This document shows, piece after piece, positions 1 through 8,320 of a stretch of DNA of 64,000 bases. How positions within the stretch are numbered: position 1 is the stretch's first letter; every line of letters begins with the position of its first letter. A program made the translations under genes and the position numbers. Source of the stretch: Lysinibacillus xylanilyticus (GTDB lineage: Bacteria > Bacillota > Bacilli > Bacillales_A > Planococcaceae); the NCBI RefSeq assembly GCF_001183605.1, contig NZ_LFXJ01000005.1, positions 1,990,809 to 2,054,808 on the forward strand, written 5' to 3'. Under the pieces are notes generated by a model, which had not been told where the DNA came from, did no database searches, and saw nothing but the letters and a program-made list of their open reading frames with translations.

Positions 1-520
1 GAGCTGCGGCACGTGCATCAAGCAACGTTGCTTCAACTTCTCCATCTACAATGGCTTTAACTGCTTCACGTGGAGCATATAGCTCATCTCGCCAAACAAA
101 TTCAATCGATTTCGGTGGATATTTTATAATGTCTTTTGTGAAAGATATTTTTTCCTCTAGAGCAGGTGCACCACCGTTCACAATCACTACATTTGGAAAG
201 CCCGCATATGTCAGCATCCACCAAGCACGAGGTGCAAATGGTGCCGCTCCTTGATCGTAAACGACAATTTGGTCCTCATAACTTAATCCTAATCCTTGAA
301 ATACTGCCGATAATTTTTCCTTATTTGGCATAGGATGACGACCATTTTTAGACCCCATATCTGATAGATCCTGCTCTAAATCGATATAAATCGCTCCTGG
401 AGCGTGTGACTCTTCAAATATTTTATTCCCCGCCTCTTTGTTTTGTAAATCAAAGCGAGCATCTACGAAACGGACTCCATCTAACTGAATTTCCTCAACT
501 GATTTGAATACTTTTCCCAA
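1..520 (-). CDS. Sulfurtransferase (rhodanese family), N-terminal part, runs off the window
   Basis: Translating the minus strand from a TTG at 520 gives an open frame to the window edge. It begins LGKVFKSVEEIQLDGVRFVD and contains HAPGAIYIDLEQDLS, GRHPMP and VVYDQGAAPFAPRAWWMLTY. This is the layout of the first, non-catalytic rhodanese domain of SseA-type thiosulfate/3-mercaptopyruvate sulfurtransferases. The catalytic-Cys second domain lies outside the window. A GAGGTGA ribosome site sits about 6 bases before the TTG, and no in-frame ATG is better placed. It starts 10 bases after the dynA stop and is probably co-transcribed with it. The family call is firm; the substrate is not known. Confidence 0.8.
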   Translation of the reverse strand, partial: MGKVFKSVEEIQLDGVRFVDARFDLQNKEAGNKIFEESHAPGAIYIDLEQDLSDMGSKNGRHPMPNKEKLSAVFQGLGLSYEDQIVVYDQGAAPFAPRAWWMLTYAGFPNVVIVNGGAPALEEKISFTKDIIKYPPKSIEFVWRDELYAPREAVKAIVDGEVEATLLDARAAA

Positions 521-530
521 ATGAATCACC

Positions 531-3500
531 TCATGCGTATTGTAATTGTTCGTAAATAGCTTTCCAAGAAGCTAAACGACTTTCTTCCTGAAGTGCAAGT
601 CTTTCTGTTGCGATTTGTTCAAGTCCCTGATGGAAAATATGCAGACGTAAATTCTCCGCTTCCTCAGCAATATAAGTAATAGCCCATGTCATTAGGGATA
701 CTTTCTGTGAATCTAAATAGTTTTGCGCATCTGGTTTAGTTAATACTTCAAGCGCCTCACTTAGTTTCATTTTTTCATTCTTCTCAAAGAATGCCTTTTG
801 ATTGCGGAAGTGTGATTTCACACCCGAATATTTCGCGATATCTGTAAATGGCCCTTCAAAATCAAGTAAATCTGGCTCAGAAGATTCAAACGCTAAGAAT
901 GAGAAGCTACGGTTTAATTCTTTTAGTTCACGTACTTCATCTTTAAAGCGCTGTTGTATCTTCTTACTAATAAACTGTGATAAACGGAAGTTTGTTACAC
1001 GCATTTCTTGTGTAAAGTCAAAGCGTAAACTTTGCATTACTTCTTTTAAAGCATGCTCTAATGCTTGCTGAGCCGGCATTGCGGCAAATGTTGAAGGATT
1101 GTAGCCTTCCTTAAAGAACTCTGGGTAACGATAATACACACGTTGAAGAACATAATATAGTAATTCATCAAGCTCTTGCTTCGTTTCACTTTCTACCATA
1201 CTTGTATTAAGCGTATTAAACTTCGATTTTATATGCTGTTCAAGAGTTGTTAATTCCTCTAAACGCTCATCCTTACGCTTTAAGTTCTCTTCTGTTTGCG
1301 CAATTAAGTCACCTAAACGTTGCTCTGTTTTATCGACTTCTTCTGCAAGCGCCTGAACAGCCAATGCACTTAATTCATCATTTAAGAATGTATGGAATGC
1401 ATCTTCGAATGGTGGCATACCTGATGTTAAATCAGCACCCTCTACTTTTTCTTTTAACGCCAATAAGCTTGACACACCATAAAGTCGAGGGAAGCGAATG
1501 CCAAAGCGTTGTAGCTCTGAACGTACATAGCCTTTTACATCTTCCTGCTCTTCTTCTGTTGTCGCTAAATCAATCGCGTTGACGATAAAGAACATCTTAT
1601 CAAGTTCGAAGGCATCTTTCACACGCCCTAGTTGGATTAAAAACTCGCGGTCAGCTTTAGCAAAAGCATGATTATAATAAGTAATAAACAAGATTGCATC
1701 AGCATTACGAATATATTCAAACGCAACACCTGTATGACGCGCATTAATAGAATCTGCTCCTGGTGTGTCAACAAGTGTCACACCCATACGTGTTAACGGA
1801 CTATCATAATAGAAATCAATATTATCAACAAAGCATGATTTATTTTCTTGCGCAACAAATTTTTCGAACTCTTCACGATTAACACGTAATACTTTTCCAA
1901 GCTCAGACTTAAATGTTGGGAATCCTTCTTTATATGCACGAATAAATGATTTATGCACATTTAAGCGTTCGTCCGATAGCTGCACCGCAAGTCCCTCATC
2001 TGCACGATTAAACGCCTCTTCTAAAGAAGAAACTGATAAACCAACTGCTGCGTATGAAGCTTTAATATCCTCTAGCATTTGGTCAGCTGTTTTTAACAGT
2101 ACATCTGCTGTTTCATGCGGATGCTCTGGCGTCACAGGACGAATTTTATTAATAGCCGCCGTTGTAGGGTTTGGTGATACAGGTAAAACTTTGGCACCCA
2201 TTAATGCATTAGAGAACGAAGATTTCCCTGCACTAAATGCACCGAAAAGCGCGATTGTGAAATCCTTTTTCTGTAATCGTTCTACTTTATTTTCTAAGTA
2301 ACTTGCCACTTCTGCAAAGCCTTGTACATCTTTTACCGCATTTGCCGTATGAAGTGCACGCTTAACTACACCTTCAATAGGAAGACTTGTAGCACTTACT
2401 GATTGTTGTGCCTCTTCCTGTTGTAACGCTTCCTCTTTTGGCTTTAACATCGATTCATCAAATAATCGAATATCTGCTAAATCTTGCTTAAAGGCATGAT
2501 CCCAATTTGTAAGCTGTTGATTTGCTAGCTTACGTATTTCATTACTTGCCTGATGCATAATACTTGCACTATATTGCTGATAGCCCTCAATTTCAAGCAC
2601 TGACTGAATAGCATCAACTTTCGCTTGCATCCCGGCCATTTTTAATTTAGATGGAGCAGCTGTTTCAGTAGCCACCGCTTCTAAAGTTGTTGCTTGTGCA
2701 TCCTTCCAATTATCTGTTTCCTGGATGAAGTAGCGTTTTGTTGCCTCTGCCACACGGTTTGCGAAGTTTAAAACGGCATCCCCAGTTAATATAGCTCCAA
2801 CTTGTACCTGCTGCTCAATAAGTGAGAATGGTAATTCAAAGGCGTAGGCATCAATAGCTGTAGCACGTTCTTCATTTAATGCACTGACATCCTTTAACAC
2901 CTTTTTCATTAGCCCTTTTAAATGTCCAGTAATCTGTGCATGGACAACATTTTGATAGGCAATATAAGCATCCTCTTTACGGCGGTTACGCTCTTCCTCT
3001 GTTTTTTTCTTAGCAGTAAATAAGCCCCCTACCTTGAAACCATCCTGCTGACTCTCTAAATACAGACGTAATTTATCGCGTAAATCAGCTGGCATAATGG
3101 CAGCATTCGCAAGAAGTTCTTTACGTTGATTTTCGAACGTTTCATTCCATGCCTCTATTGAGAACAATTCAACTTGACGATTTAGCTTATTGTACTGCTC
3201 TAAAATATCTTTATGGTTTGCCCAGTCATCGGCACTTAATACATCTTCATCGATGTCTAAACGATCTTGTCTTTCTTCTGTTAAATAAGCATCATGCTCA
3301 CTTTGTAATAAACCCAGCGTATTTGATGCAGTCTGTACAAGTTGATCTTGCCAATCATTCATACTATCCATAACAATTTTCTTTACAGCTTTAAAATCGT
3401 TATAAGGGTGCTCAGGTTCTCTTAATGAAGTGAAAAACACACCTTTTGGTACTACACCCCAAGCCGCAAAGGAATTGTGAACTGTTGCTTTAAATTCCTC

Positions 3501-4142
3501 AAAACTTAATTCATTTTCATTATGTTTATCAATCATGTTTACGATTAAATAAACGTTTGGATTGTACTTCATTAATTGTTTCGTAAATTGAAAATTCAAT
3601 TCTGATTGCACGTGATTGTAGTCCATTGTATAAAATACGATATCAGCAATATGAAGGGCTGACTCTGTTGACATACGGTGTGCATCATCTGTTGAGTCGA
3701 CACCTGGCGTATCCATAACTGTAACACCTAGTGGTAATGTCGATGTACTATGACCAATTTCAATTTGTGACACAAGGTCCCCATTTTTACTAAGTTCTTT
3801 CACGGTTTTAAAATCATAACCTGCTTCAAATTTTACAGGCTTCTCATTGTGCATATAGACAATCGCAAAGTCTTCATCTGATTTATGGACTTTGACGATA
3901 TTGGCACTCGTTGGAATAGGACTTGACGCAAGTAAATCTTCACCTGATAGTGCGTTAATCATACTTGACTTACCAGCAGAGAAATGGCCTGCAAAGCCAA
4001 TAACATATTCTTTTTGCTGTATTTTACGTGCAAAAAGTGATGTCTTATCCATACGCTCTGTATCACCATTATGCTGATAAATTATGTATTGTAACGAAGC
4101 TTGCTTTAATAGCGCCTCCAACTGTTGTTCAAAATCTTTCAT
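531..4142 (-). CDS. dynA: Bacterial dynamin-like GTPase with two fused dynamin modules
   Basis: This is a 1203-residue protein with two complete dynamin halves, like B. subtilis DynA (YpbR, about 1190 residues). Each half has its own P-loop: GHFSAGKSSMINAL near residue 50 and GAFSAGKSSFSNAL near residue 620. Each also has a switch motif (MDTPGVDS and VDTPGADS). Long helical stalk regions with coiled-coil character follow each G domain. The family tethers and fuses membranes and helps cells survive membrane damage and phage. The open frame extends upstream to 4223, but the extra 27 residues come from the repeat at 4184-4345. The ATG at 4142 (MKDFEQQLEALLKQ) has an AAGGGG site and is the likely start. 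Confidence 0.93.
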   Translation of the reverse strand: MKDFEQQLEALLKQASLQYIIYQHNGDTERMDKTSLFARKIQQKEYVIGFAGHFSAGKSSMINALSGEDLLASSPIPTSANIVKVHKSDEDFAIVYMHNEKPVKFEAGYDFKTVKELSKNGDLVSQIEIGHSTSTLPLGVTVMDTPGVDSTDDAHRMSTESALHIADIVFYTMDYNHVQSELNFQFTKQLMKYNPNVYLIVNMIDKHNENELSFEEFKATVHNSFAAWGVVPKGVFFTSLREPEHPYNDFKAVKKIVMDSMNDWQDQLVQTASNTLGLLQSEHDAYLTEERQDRLDIDEDVLSADDWANHKDILEQYNKLNRQVELFSIEAWNETFENQRKELLANAAIMPADLRDKLRLYLESQQDGFKVGGLFTAKKKTEEERNRRKEDAYIAYQNVVHAQITGHLKGLMKKVLKDVSALNEERATAIDAYAFELPFSLIEQQVQVGAILTGDAVLNFANRVAEATKRYFIQETDNWKDAQATTLEAVATETAAPSKLKMAGMQAKVDAIQSVLEIEGYQQYSASIMHQASNEIRKLANQQLTNWDHAFKQDLADIRLFDESMLKPKEEALQQEEAQQSVSATSLPIEGVVKRALHTANAVKDVQGFAEVASYLENKVERLQKKDFTIALFGAFSAGKSSFSNALMGAKVLPVSPNPTTAAINKIRPVTPEHPHETADVLLKTADQMLEDIKASYAAVGLSVSSLEEAFNRADEGLAVQLSDERLNVHKSFIRAYKEGFPTFKSELGKVLRVNREEFEKFVAQENKSCFVDNIDFYYDSPLTRMGVTLVDTPGADSINARHTGVAFEYIRNADAILFITYYNHAFAKADREFLIQLGRVKDAFELDKMFFIVNAIDLATTEEEQEDVKGYVRSELQRFGIRFPRLYGVSSLLALKEKVEGADLTSGMPPFEDAFHTFLNDELSALAVQALAEEVDKTEQRLGDLIAQTEENLKRKDERLEELTTLEQHIKSKFNTLNTSMVESETKQELDELLYYVLQRVYYRYPEFFKEGYNPSTFAAMPAQQALEHALKEVMQSLRFDFTQEMRVTNFRLSQFISKKIQQRFKDEVRELKELNRSFSFLAFESSEPDLLDFEGPFTDIAKYSGVKSHFRNQKAFFEKNEKMKLSEALEVLTKPDAQNYLDSQKVSLMTWAITYIAEEAENLRLHIFHQGLEQIATERLALQEESRLASWKAIYEQLQYA

Positions 4143-4183
4143 AAAAACAGTAACCCCTTTATTTATATTAATCAATTTCGCCT

Positions 4184-4345
4184 TGGCGTAATTGCGTCCG
4201 GATTTTGAATTGTGCGAGCACAATTCACTCCTATAAAATCCGTGACATCCGCCGGAGGCATTAGGCCAACACGATGTTGGTCACTCAGTCGTTGCCACAG
4301 GACGTGGCGTTCTTAGACTGAGTTCCTCTATTTCAGTCTTGTTTG
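4184..4345. repeat. Dispersed intergenic repeat, copy 1 (upstream of dynA)
   Basis: It starts with GGCGTAATTGCGTCCGGATT and continues through a palindromic module (GCCAACACGATGTTGG) and a second one (TTGCCACAGGACGTGGC). Its first module recurs near 5951, 8480 and 22380. It lies in the dynA leader and spuriously extends the dynA frame. See the finding on the repeat family. Confidence 0.65.
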
Positions 4346-4560
4346 GAAAGGAACTATATCCGCATTCATCTTACCACTTCAGAGGAAGTAGTTTTTATGA
4401 ATGAGGATAGTCATAATTAGTATTCTACCTTATTCGACAAGTAAAGTATAACACTTATTTACTTTAAAAAGCATATATATAAAGGTTTCAGACGCCATAT
4501 TCATCCATATCGTCCTGTTTAATCAAAAAAATTTTATGCATTTTTCAGGCCCACTTTCAA

Positions 4561-4672
4561 AACGTTGTTGATTTCCGTTCCGACTGAGGGCGTCAGGCTA
4601 ACACGACGTTAGTTACGAAGGCGTTATCACAGGACGTGATGGTTTTTGCCTTCGTTCCTTTCATTACTAACC
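4561..4672. repeat. Dispersed intergenic repeat, copy 2
   Basis: It contains a TTCCGTTCCGACTGAGGGCG head, a GGCTAACACGACGTTAG palindrome, and then GGCGTTATCACAGGACGTGATGG and GCCTTCGTTCC. The last two modules recur at 50840-50945. No coding capacity is visible. The rest of 4346-4942 is AT-rich and shows no further gene. Confidence 0.6.
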
Positions 4673-4942
4673 CCAAGCAGTCTCCACCCCAATCAACTTT
4701 TGCAAGGCTAAGTTTTAACAAATGTCATCCTCAATTTATGGTGGTAGCCCATTATTTTTTATAAAACTACTAATTTCTATTTAAAAATGGATGTACAACT
4801 AAGCAAATAATAATTTTTTTCATATTTTAAGGTAAGGAAAATTAAGTTTCAAAAAAAGTTTGATGTGTGATTGCCATACTAATAATAGTGAAAATTACAA
4901 AGTTAACTTGGGAAAAAATTAATTAAATGGAGTGATAAAAAT

Positions 4943-5368
4943 ATGGTGAACTTTAGGAATCACCAAAAAATCGAGCAAGATTGTGAATGTGTGTGTGAAG
5001 ATCGGTTTATTTGGCCACGTATAAAAGCTAGTACTATTCCTTCAGTAGACCCTCCCCCGGTCATTGATCCTATTGGAAATATTATTCCAACAGTAAATAG
5101 ATATTTCTATATTGCTACATCAGATATTGATTTAACTAACGGGGCGACTCTAGCAGCTAGCCTATTTTGGGATGATGATGGGAACCCAGTAACTGAGTTT
5201 AAGATTTTTAATCCGAATGGCTACGTTAATCTTTATATCAATGCCGTAATGCAAGAAGGTGGAATTTACACCTTAACTCAAACATCGTTAACCTTAAGTT
5301 CAGATAATTCAACAATTTATGAGGGTACTCCAATCATCATAGAATCATTAGGTTTTTCTACAGAGTAA
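4943..5368 (+). CDS. DUF4183 domain protein
   Basis: This is a 141-residue protein. A Cys-containing, proline-rich head (CECVCEDR, then VDPPPVIDP) precedes a DUF4183-like domain from about residue 50 with the marks FYIATSDIDLTNGATLAA and YVNLYINAVMQEGGIYTL. The family is common in spore-forming Bacillaceae and often lies near exosporium or coat genes; its molecular job is not established. The start ATG has GGAGTGA about 7 bases upstream. The next gene, 33 bases on, encodes the same domain, so the two form a pair that probably arose by duplication. A link to the spore surface is inference. Confidence 0.75.
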   Translation: MVNFRNHQKIEQDCECVCEDRFIWPRIKASTIPSVDPPPVIDPIGNIIPTVNRYFYIATSDIDLTNGATLAASLFWDDDGNPVTEFKIFNPNGYVNLYINAVMQEGGIYTLTQTSLTLSSDNSTIYEGTPIIIESLGFSTE

Positions 5369-5401
5369 GATAGCAAATCAATGAAAGGAGGTGAAAATTA
5401 A

Positions 5402-5722
5402 TTGGCGCTGTCTATTATTAATATTCATGTCAATGTTACAGGAACTTCGACAAGATTTTTCAATGTTTTAGCTGCTCCCTTATCGATCACTGATGGTACA
5501 ACGGTTGCCGCTAATACCTTTTTAAATGATAGTGGTTCTGCCGCAACTACTTTCCCCATCGTTACAAACGGGTACTATAATTTATATATAAATGGGGTGC
5601 TTCAGGAAGGTGGTTCTTATTCAGTTTCTGGAGCGGAATTAACATTCCATACTGTTACAGGCACTTTACTAGCAGGAACACCAATTATTGTTGAGGCTGT
5701 TGAATTAGTGACTACACTTTAA
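5402..5722 (+). CDS. DUF4183 domain protein, second of a tandem pair
   Basis: This is a 106-residue protein that is almost only the DUF4183 domain. It has RFFNVLAAPLSITDGTTVAA, then YYNLYINGVLQEGGSYSV, then TPIIVEAVEL. It aligns along its length with residues 45-141 of the preceding protein but lacks the Cys/Pro-rich head. A very strong AAAGGAGGTGA site ends 7 bases before a TTG, which I take as the start; no in-frame ATG exists near it. It is probably co-transcribed with the first copy. Its function is unknown. Confidence 0.75.
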   Translation: MALSIINIHVNVTGTSTRFFNVLAAPLSITDGTTVAANTFLNDSGSAATTFPIVTNGYYNLYINGVLQEGGSYSVSGAELTFHTVTGTLLAGTPIIVEAVELVTTL

Positions 5723-5785
5723 TCGCCTTAAGTAAAGAGAGACTTTATTTCACGAGTAAAAGAATAAACCTCATATAAACAAAAA

Positions 5786-5817
5786 ATGGATGCCTCGGAA
5801 TATTTAAGGGCATCCAT
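5786..5817 (-). terminator. Rho-independent terminator behind the pxpA scar and pcp
   Basis: The stem ATGGATGCC/GGCATCCAT has a 14-base loop. On the minus strand it is followed by TTTTTT, so it serves the minus-strand pcp/pxpA side. It could also stop readthrough from the DUF4183 genes. Confidence 0.75.
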
Positions 5818-5830
5818 ACTACTTTTCTAT

Positions 5831-5950
5831 TTATTCCATTTGACATCTAAACTTATAAACTTTTTTAGCATAGTCCAGTGCAGGTGGACCATCTCCGTGT
5901 ATACATAATGTTTGCGCGGAAATTTTGATTTTCTTTTGTTGTACTGACAT
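5831..5950 (-). pseudogene. pxpA: C-terminal remnant of 5-oxoprolinase subunit A (PxpA/LamB-YcsF family)
   Basis: The minus-strand frame ending at 5831 reads ISAQTLCIHGDGPPALDYAK followed by KVYKFRCQME and a stop. TLCIHGD..xALxxAKxxY is the conserved C-terminal signature of PxpA (5-oxoprolinase subunit A). Only about 36 residues survive. The fragment begins exactly where the intergenic repeat at 5951 ends. PxpA works with PxpB/C to open 5-oxoproline, the product of the neighbouring Pcp enzyme, so the context supports the call. It is not functional as it stands. Confidence 0.65.
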
Positions 5951-5990
5951 AACCTCGGCATAATTGCGTCCTGAATCGGCTTTTGGCCAA
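5951..5990. repeat. Dispersed intergenic repeat, short copy at a deletion junction
   Basis: It contains GGCATAATTGCGTCCTGAAT followed by CGGCTTTTGGCCAACATGAT. It matches the terminal part of the element at 8321-8507 and the head of the copy at 4184. It sits exactly between the pxpA tail and the tnpB fragment. Confidence 0.65.
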
Positions 5991-5997
5991 CATGATG

Positions 5998-6090
5998 TTT
6001 TTTCCCTTGCTCCTCTAACTTGTACCTTAGAAAAGTTGTGAACATGCCCCATGCATTATCTGCAACGCTTTTACCAAAATGGAGGGTCTG
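5998..6090 (-). pseudogene. TnpB (IS200/IS605 family) internal fragment
   Basis: The minus-strand translation reads LHFGKSVADNAWGMFTTFLR then YKLEEQGKK. This matches the conserved TnpB/OrfB segment that normally lies just before the zinc-ribbon motif (pattern AKSIxDxxWGxFxxxLxYKxEExGKK). About 30 residues remain. The zinc ribbon and catalytic ends are gone, replaced by the repeat on the left and the end of pcp on the right. It is a transposon scar, not an active element. Confidence 0.7.
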
Positions 6091-6118
6091 TTGGGTAATC
6101 CACATCGTAGTAGGAAAA

Positions 6119-6733
6119 TCAATCATTTGTTGCACTAATTGTCTCCTCGATACAGAGCCTAATAGAAGTTATTAAATCTTTAATATTCCACCCCGGTATT
6201 TTTCCATGCTGAATCGCCAAATCAAATGACGCAGGAATATGAATAAATCCAGCACGAATCCCTTTATGTTGCTTTGCATAAACTAGCCCTTCATACATAA
6301 TATTATTGCATAAATAGGTACCCGCCGTATTTGATATTTCCGCTGGATATCCCTCTTTGCATAAACGATTCACCATATTTCTAATAGGTAAATTCGTAAT
6401 ATAGGCATCTACACCACCATCATAAATGCTCTCATCTACTGGTATATAACCATTATTATCTGCTTCACCGTCTTTAATATTAATAGCAATTCGCTCAGGC
6501 GTTATTTTATAACGTCCTCCAGCTAAGCCTAATGAAATAATGATTTGTGGCTTTATCTCAGCTATATATTGTTTCAGCTGCTGAGCAGATTGCTGAAAAT
6601 CTACTGACAAAATGCGTCCTACAATTTCATAGCCATCCATCATTTCTCCATTTAAATTTTCCACAATTTGCATTGTTGGATTAATTTTATAATCAAGAAA
6701 TGGTACAAACCCAGTTAATAATATCTTTGTCAT
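6119..6733 (-). CDS. pcp: Pyroglutamyl-peptidase I
   Basis: This 204-residue cysteine peptidase of family C15 removes N-terminal pyroglutamate from peptides in the cytoplasm. The N-terminal signature MTKILLTGFVPFLDYKINPT is present. So are the Glu region (GLAGGRYKITPERIAINI), the catalytic Cys (NTAGTYLCNNIMY) and the catalytic His (AGFIHIPAS), all in the family order and spacing. The start ATG at 6733 has AGGTGA 6 bases upstream; a GTG at 6742 also opens the frame but overlaps that site. Downstream lie the TnpB and PxpA remnants, so the gene may once have fed 5-oxoproline to a 5-oxoprolinase that is no longer encoded here. Confidence 0.93.
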   Translation of the reverse strand: MTKILLTGFVPFLDYKINPTMQIVENLNGEMMDGYEIVGRILSVDFQQSAQQLKQYIAEIKPQIIISLGLAGGRYKITPERIAINIKDGEADNNGYIPVDESIYDGGVDAYITNLPIRNMVNRLCKEGYPAEISNTAGTYLCNNIMYEGLVYAKQHKGIRAGFIHIPASFDLAIQHGKIPGWNIKDLITSIRLCIEETISATND

Positions 6734-6998
6734 TGTCATCACCTAATTTCTAAAGGACGTCACTTGATTCCTTATCCTTATTTTACTTTTATTTATTGGT
6801 GCAGATACTATAACTCTGATTGATTGGTTAGAGAATCAGTCATTTATTGAATTTTTTAATCTTATGTATCATTTTTTATCAACTAGTACCGCACTGATTT
6901 GTTTAATTCTACAAAAAAACAAGTCCCTTTTACAATATATTTCTGAAAAAAACAAACAACTCTTGTTGTCGTTAATGCTACTAAAGTATTAATGATAA
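6734..6998. other. Intergenic stretch without recognisable gene
   Basis: It is AT-rich sequence upstream of pcp. It presumably holds the pcp promoter, but I could not pick a convincing -35/-10 pair. No repeat or ORF of note is seen. Confidence 0.5.
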
Positions 6999-7040
6999 AT
7001 AAAAAAAGCATGATCTCAAAATTACTTAGACCATGCTCTA
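6999..7040 (-). terminator. Rho-independent terminator behind the 29-residue ORF
   Basis: On the minus strand, AGCATGGTCT pairs (with one wobble) to AGATCATGCT, followed by TTTTTTT. It lies 33 bases after the stop of the small ORF at 7073-7162, supporting that ORF as a real transcription unit. Confidence 0.7.
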
Positions 7041-7072
7041 CCTATATGAAAATTGTTTTTATTATTATCCTC

Positions 7073-7162
7073 TTATTTCAAATGTGCAGTCGCCTGTTTC
7101 ATGACGTGTTTTCCCACTCCAATATAGATAACCACTGCTGCCCCAATAAATACGAATGTCAT
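7073..7162 (-). CDS. Small putative membrane protein, 29 residues
   Basis: An ATG at 7162 follows AAAGGAG by 8 bases and opens a short frame with sequence MTFVFIGAAVVIYIGVGKHV then MKQATAHLK. Residues 2-16 form one hydrophobic segment; the tail is basic. The good ribosome site, the transmembrane pattern and the dedicated terminator downstream argue that it is translated. I do not recognise a family. Very short single-helix proteins of this kind often bind larger membrane complexes, but that is only a guess here. Confidence 0.55.
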   Translation of the reverse strand: MTFVFIGAAVVIYIGVGKHVMKQATAHLK

Positions 7163-7344
7163 TGCTGACCGCTCCTTTTTATATAAAATTATTATTTGAA
7201 AAGACTTAAACGTCCATCTATTGATTTTGAAAATCATTCTCATTAATATAATATAAATTTCCCACTAATTCGTCAAGACATACTTTCATCTTACCCATTT
7301 AACATGGTAAGATGTAGAAAAGTCGGAAAAAGGATGCGGTAAAG

Positions 7345-7800
7345 ATGAGTAATTCGAAGTACTTTCAAACTATTTTAAATGGGACAATTCACGCTTTAAA
7401 ATCGATCCTGCCCATGGATATAGAGGTGAAAACTCCTAGTATTATTTCTGAACCATTTCAACAACAGCAAATGGGTGTTTTAATTGGTTTAATAGGGGAT
7501 TTAAAGGGCCGTGTAATCATTGATTCTTCTCCAGAAATATTTAGCGGCATCGGCAATACGATGTTTGGTATGCCTCTTGAAGGAGAAATGTTGGAATCCT
7601 TTACAGGGGAATTCGGAAATATGATTGCAGGAAATTTATGTACTACCGTAGGACAAGAAAGCTTGGAAATTGATATCACACCGCCAACAGTGATGGTTGG
7701 CAACACGAAGTTATACGGCTTTGAAAAGGCATTTGTACTCCCTGTTACAATTCCAAACGTTGGTCCGCTGACAGTTCTTTTAACTATTGAAGAAGAATAG
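7345..7800 (+). CDS. CheX/CheC-family chemotaxis phosphatase-like protein
   Basis: This 151-residue cytoplasmic protein has the CheX fold signatures: GVLIGLIGDLKGRVIID, then the phosphatase motif E-x3-N in FTGEFGNMIAGN near residue 92, and a C-terminal GPLTVLLTIEEE strand. CheX proteins dephosphorylate CheY-P or act on related receivers. Only one ExxxN copy is present, as in CheX, rather than two as in CheC. No flagellar or chemotaxis gene is adjacent, so its partner receiver is unknown. An AAAAGGATGCGG site precedes the ATG. A terminator-like hairpin lies at 7993-8030. Confidence 0.8.
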   Translation: MSNSKYFQTILNGTIHALKSILPMDIEVKTPSIISEPFQQQQMGVLIGLIGDLKGRVIIDSSPEIFSGIGNTMFGMPLEGEMLESFTGEFGNMIAGNLCTTVGQESLEIDITPPTVMVGNTKLYGFEKAFVLPVTIPNVGPLTVLLTIEEE

Positions 7801-7992
7801 AGTACTAGAATATCGAACTGTTCCAAATGATGATATATCCTATGCTAATACATCAAACATTTATGAACACTCTTTTTCATTCTCTTTAGTTAACAGAGGA
7901 TGCTCCATTATGCTCAAGTCTAAATTTCAATTAGTAAAATTTCTTAAAAAATAAGAGATTTTAATAAAAATTACTCTAATTCTATCCAATAA

Positions 7993-8030
7993 GTGGCTAT
8001 CTCAATGACTATTGAGGTGGCTATTTTTTA
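7993..8030 (+). terminator. Rho-independent terminator
   Basis: A 14-base stem (GTGGCTATCTCAAT with ATTGAGGTGGCTAT, four G-U pairs) is followed by TTTTTT. It is placed to end transcripts from the CheX-like gene before the oxidase operon. Confidence 0.7.
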
Positions 8031-8077
8031 TTTCCTCCTCAATTTTTCACATTTTTTTCACATATTTCGCTAAGAAG

Positions 8078-8093
8078 TGTGATTTTTTTCACA
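8078..8093. promoter_or_regulatory. Perfect palindrome TGTGA-N6-TCACA upstream of the oxidase operon
   Basis: TGTGATTTTTTTCACA has the geometry of a Bacillus Fnr site (TGTGA-N6-TCACA) and also resembles Rex boxes. Further TTTCACAT half-sites lie just upstream at 8041-8062. It is 68 bases before the first gene of a terminal oxidase operon, where oxygen or redox control would make sense. Which regulator binds is inference. Confidence 0.5.
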
Positions 8094-8161
8094 TCAAAAA
8101 GAAATTTATTTATATATCATGGCAATAAGAAAGACACATTAAAAGCGTAGGAGGAGCAAAA

Positions 8162-8284
8162 ATGGCAAATAAAAAAAAGTCAGATGAAAATTTAAAAGGT
8201 TCACTCTATGCGGTATTTGGAGTAGGAATCATTATTATCTTGCTTTGGGTGTACTGCTTCGATTTGTTCATGAATCGTTTTTAA
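8162..8284 (+). CDS. cbaD: Cytochrome c oxidase subunit IIa (small single-helix subunit, ba3 type)
   Basis: This 40-residue protein starts MANKKKSDENLKGSLYAVFG and ends CFDLFMNRF. It has one transmembrane helix (about residues 15-35) and a lysine-rich N-terminus on the cytoplasmic side. This is the size and pattern of the subunit IIa found at the head of ba3-type oxidase operons in Bacillales, where it packs beside subunits I and II. A GGAGGAG site precedes the ATG by 5 bases. A 249-base gap with a folded repeat separates it from subunit II, which is unusual inside such an operon. Confidence 0.8.
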   Translation: MANKKKSDENLKGSLYAVFGVGIIIILLWVYCFDLFMNRF

Positions 8285-8320
8285 CTTCTTTCAGCGGGTT
8301 TCCACTGAAAGAAATTAAAG

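Noticed and set aside
4143-4223. 27-residue N-terminal extension of DynA
   Set aside because: It is translated intergenic repeat (SGRNYAKA type); the ATG at 4142 has the proper ribosome site and family start.
5998-6090. Active IS605-type element
   Set aside because: Only about 30 TnpB residues remain; no ends, no TnpA, no zinc ribbon.
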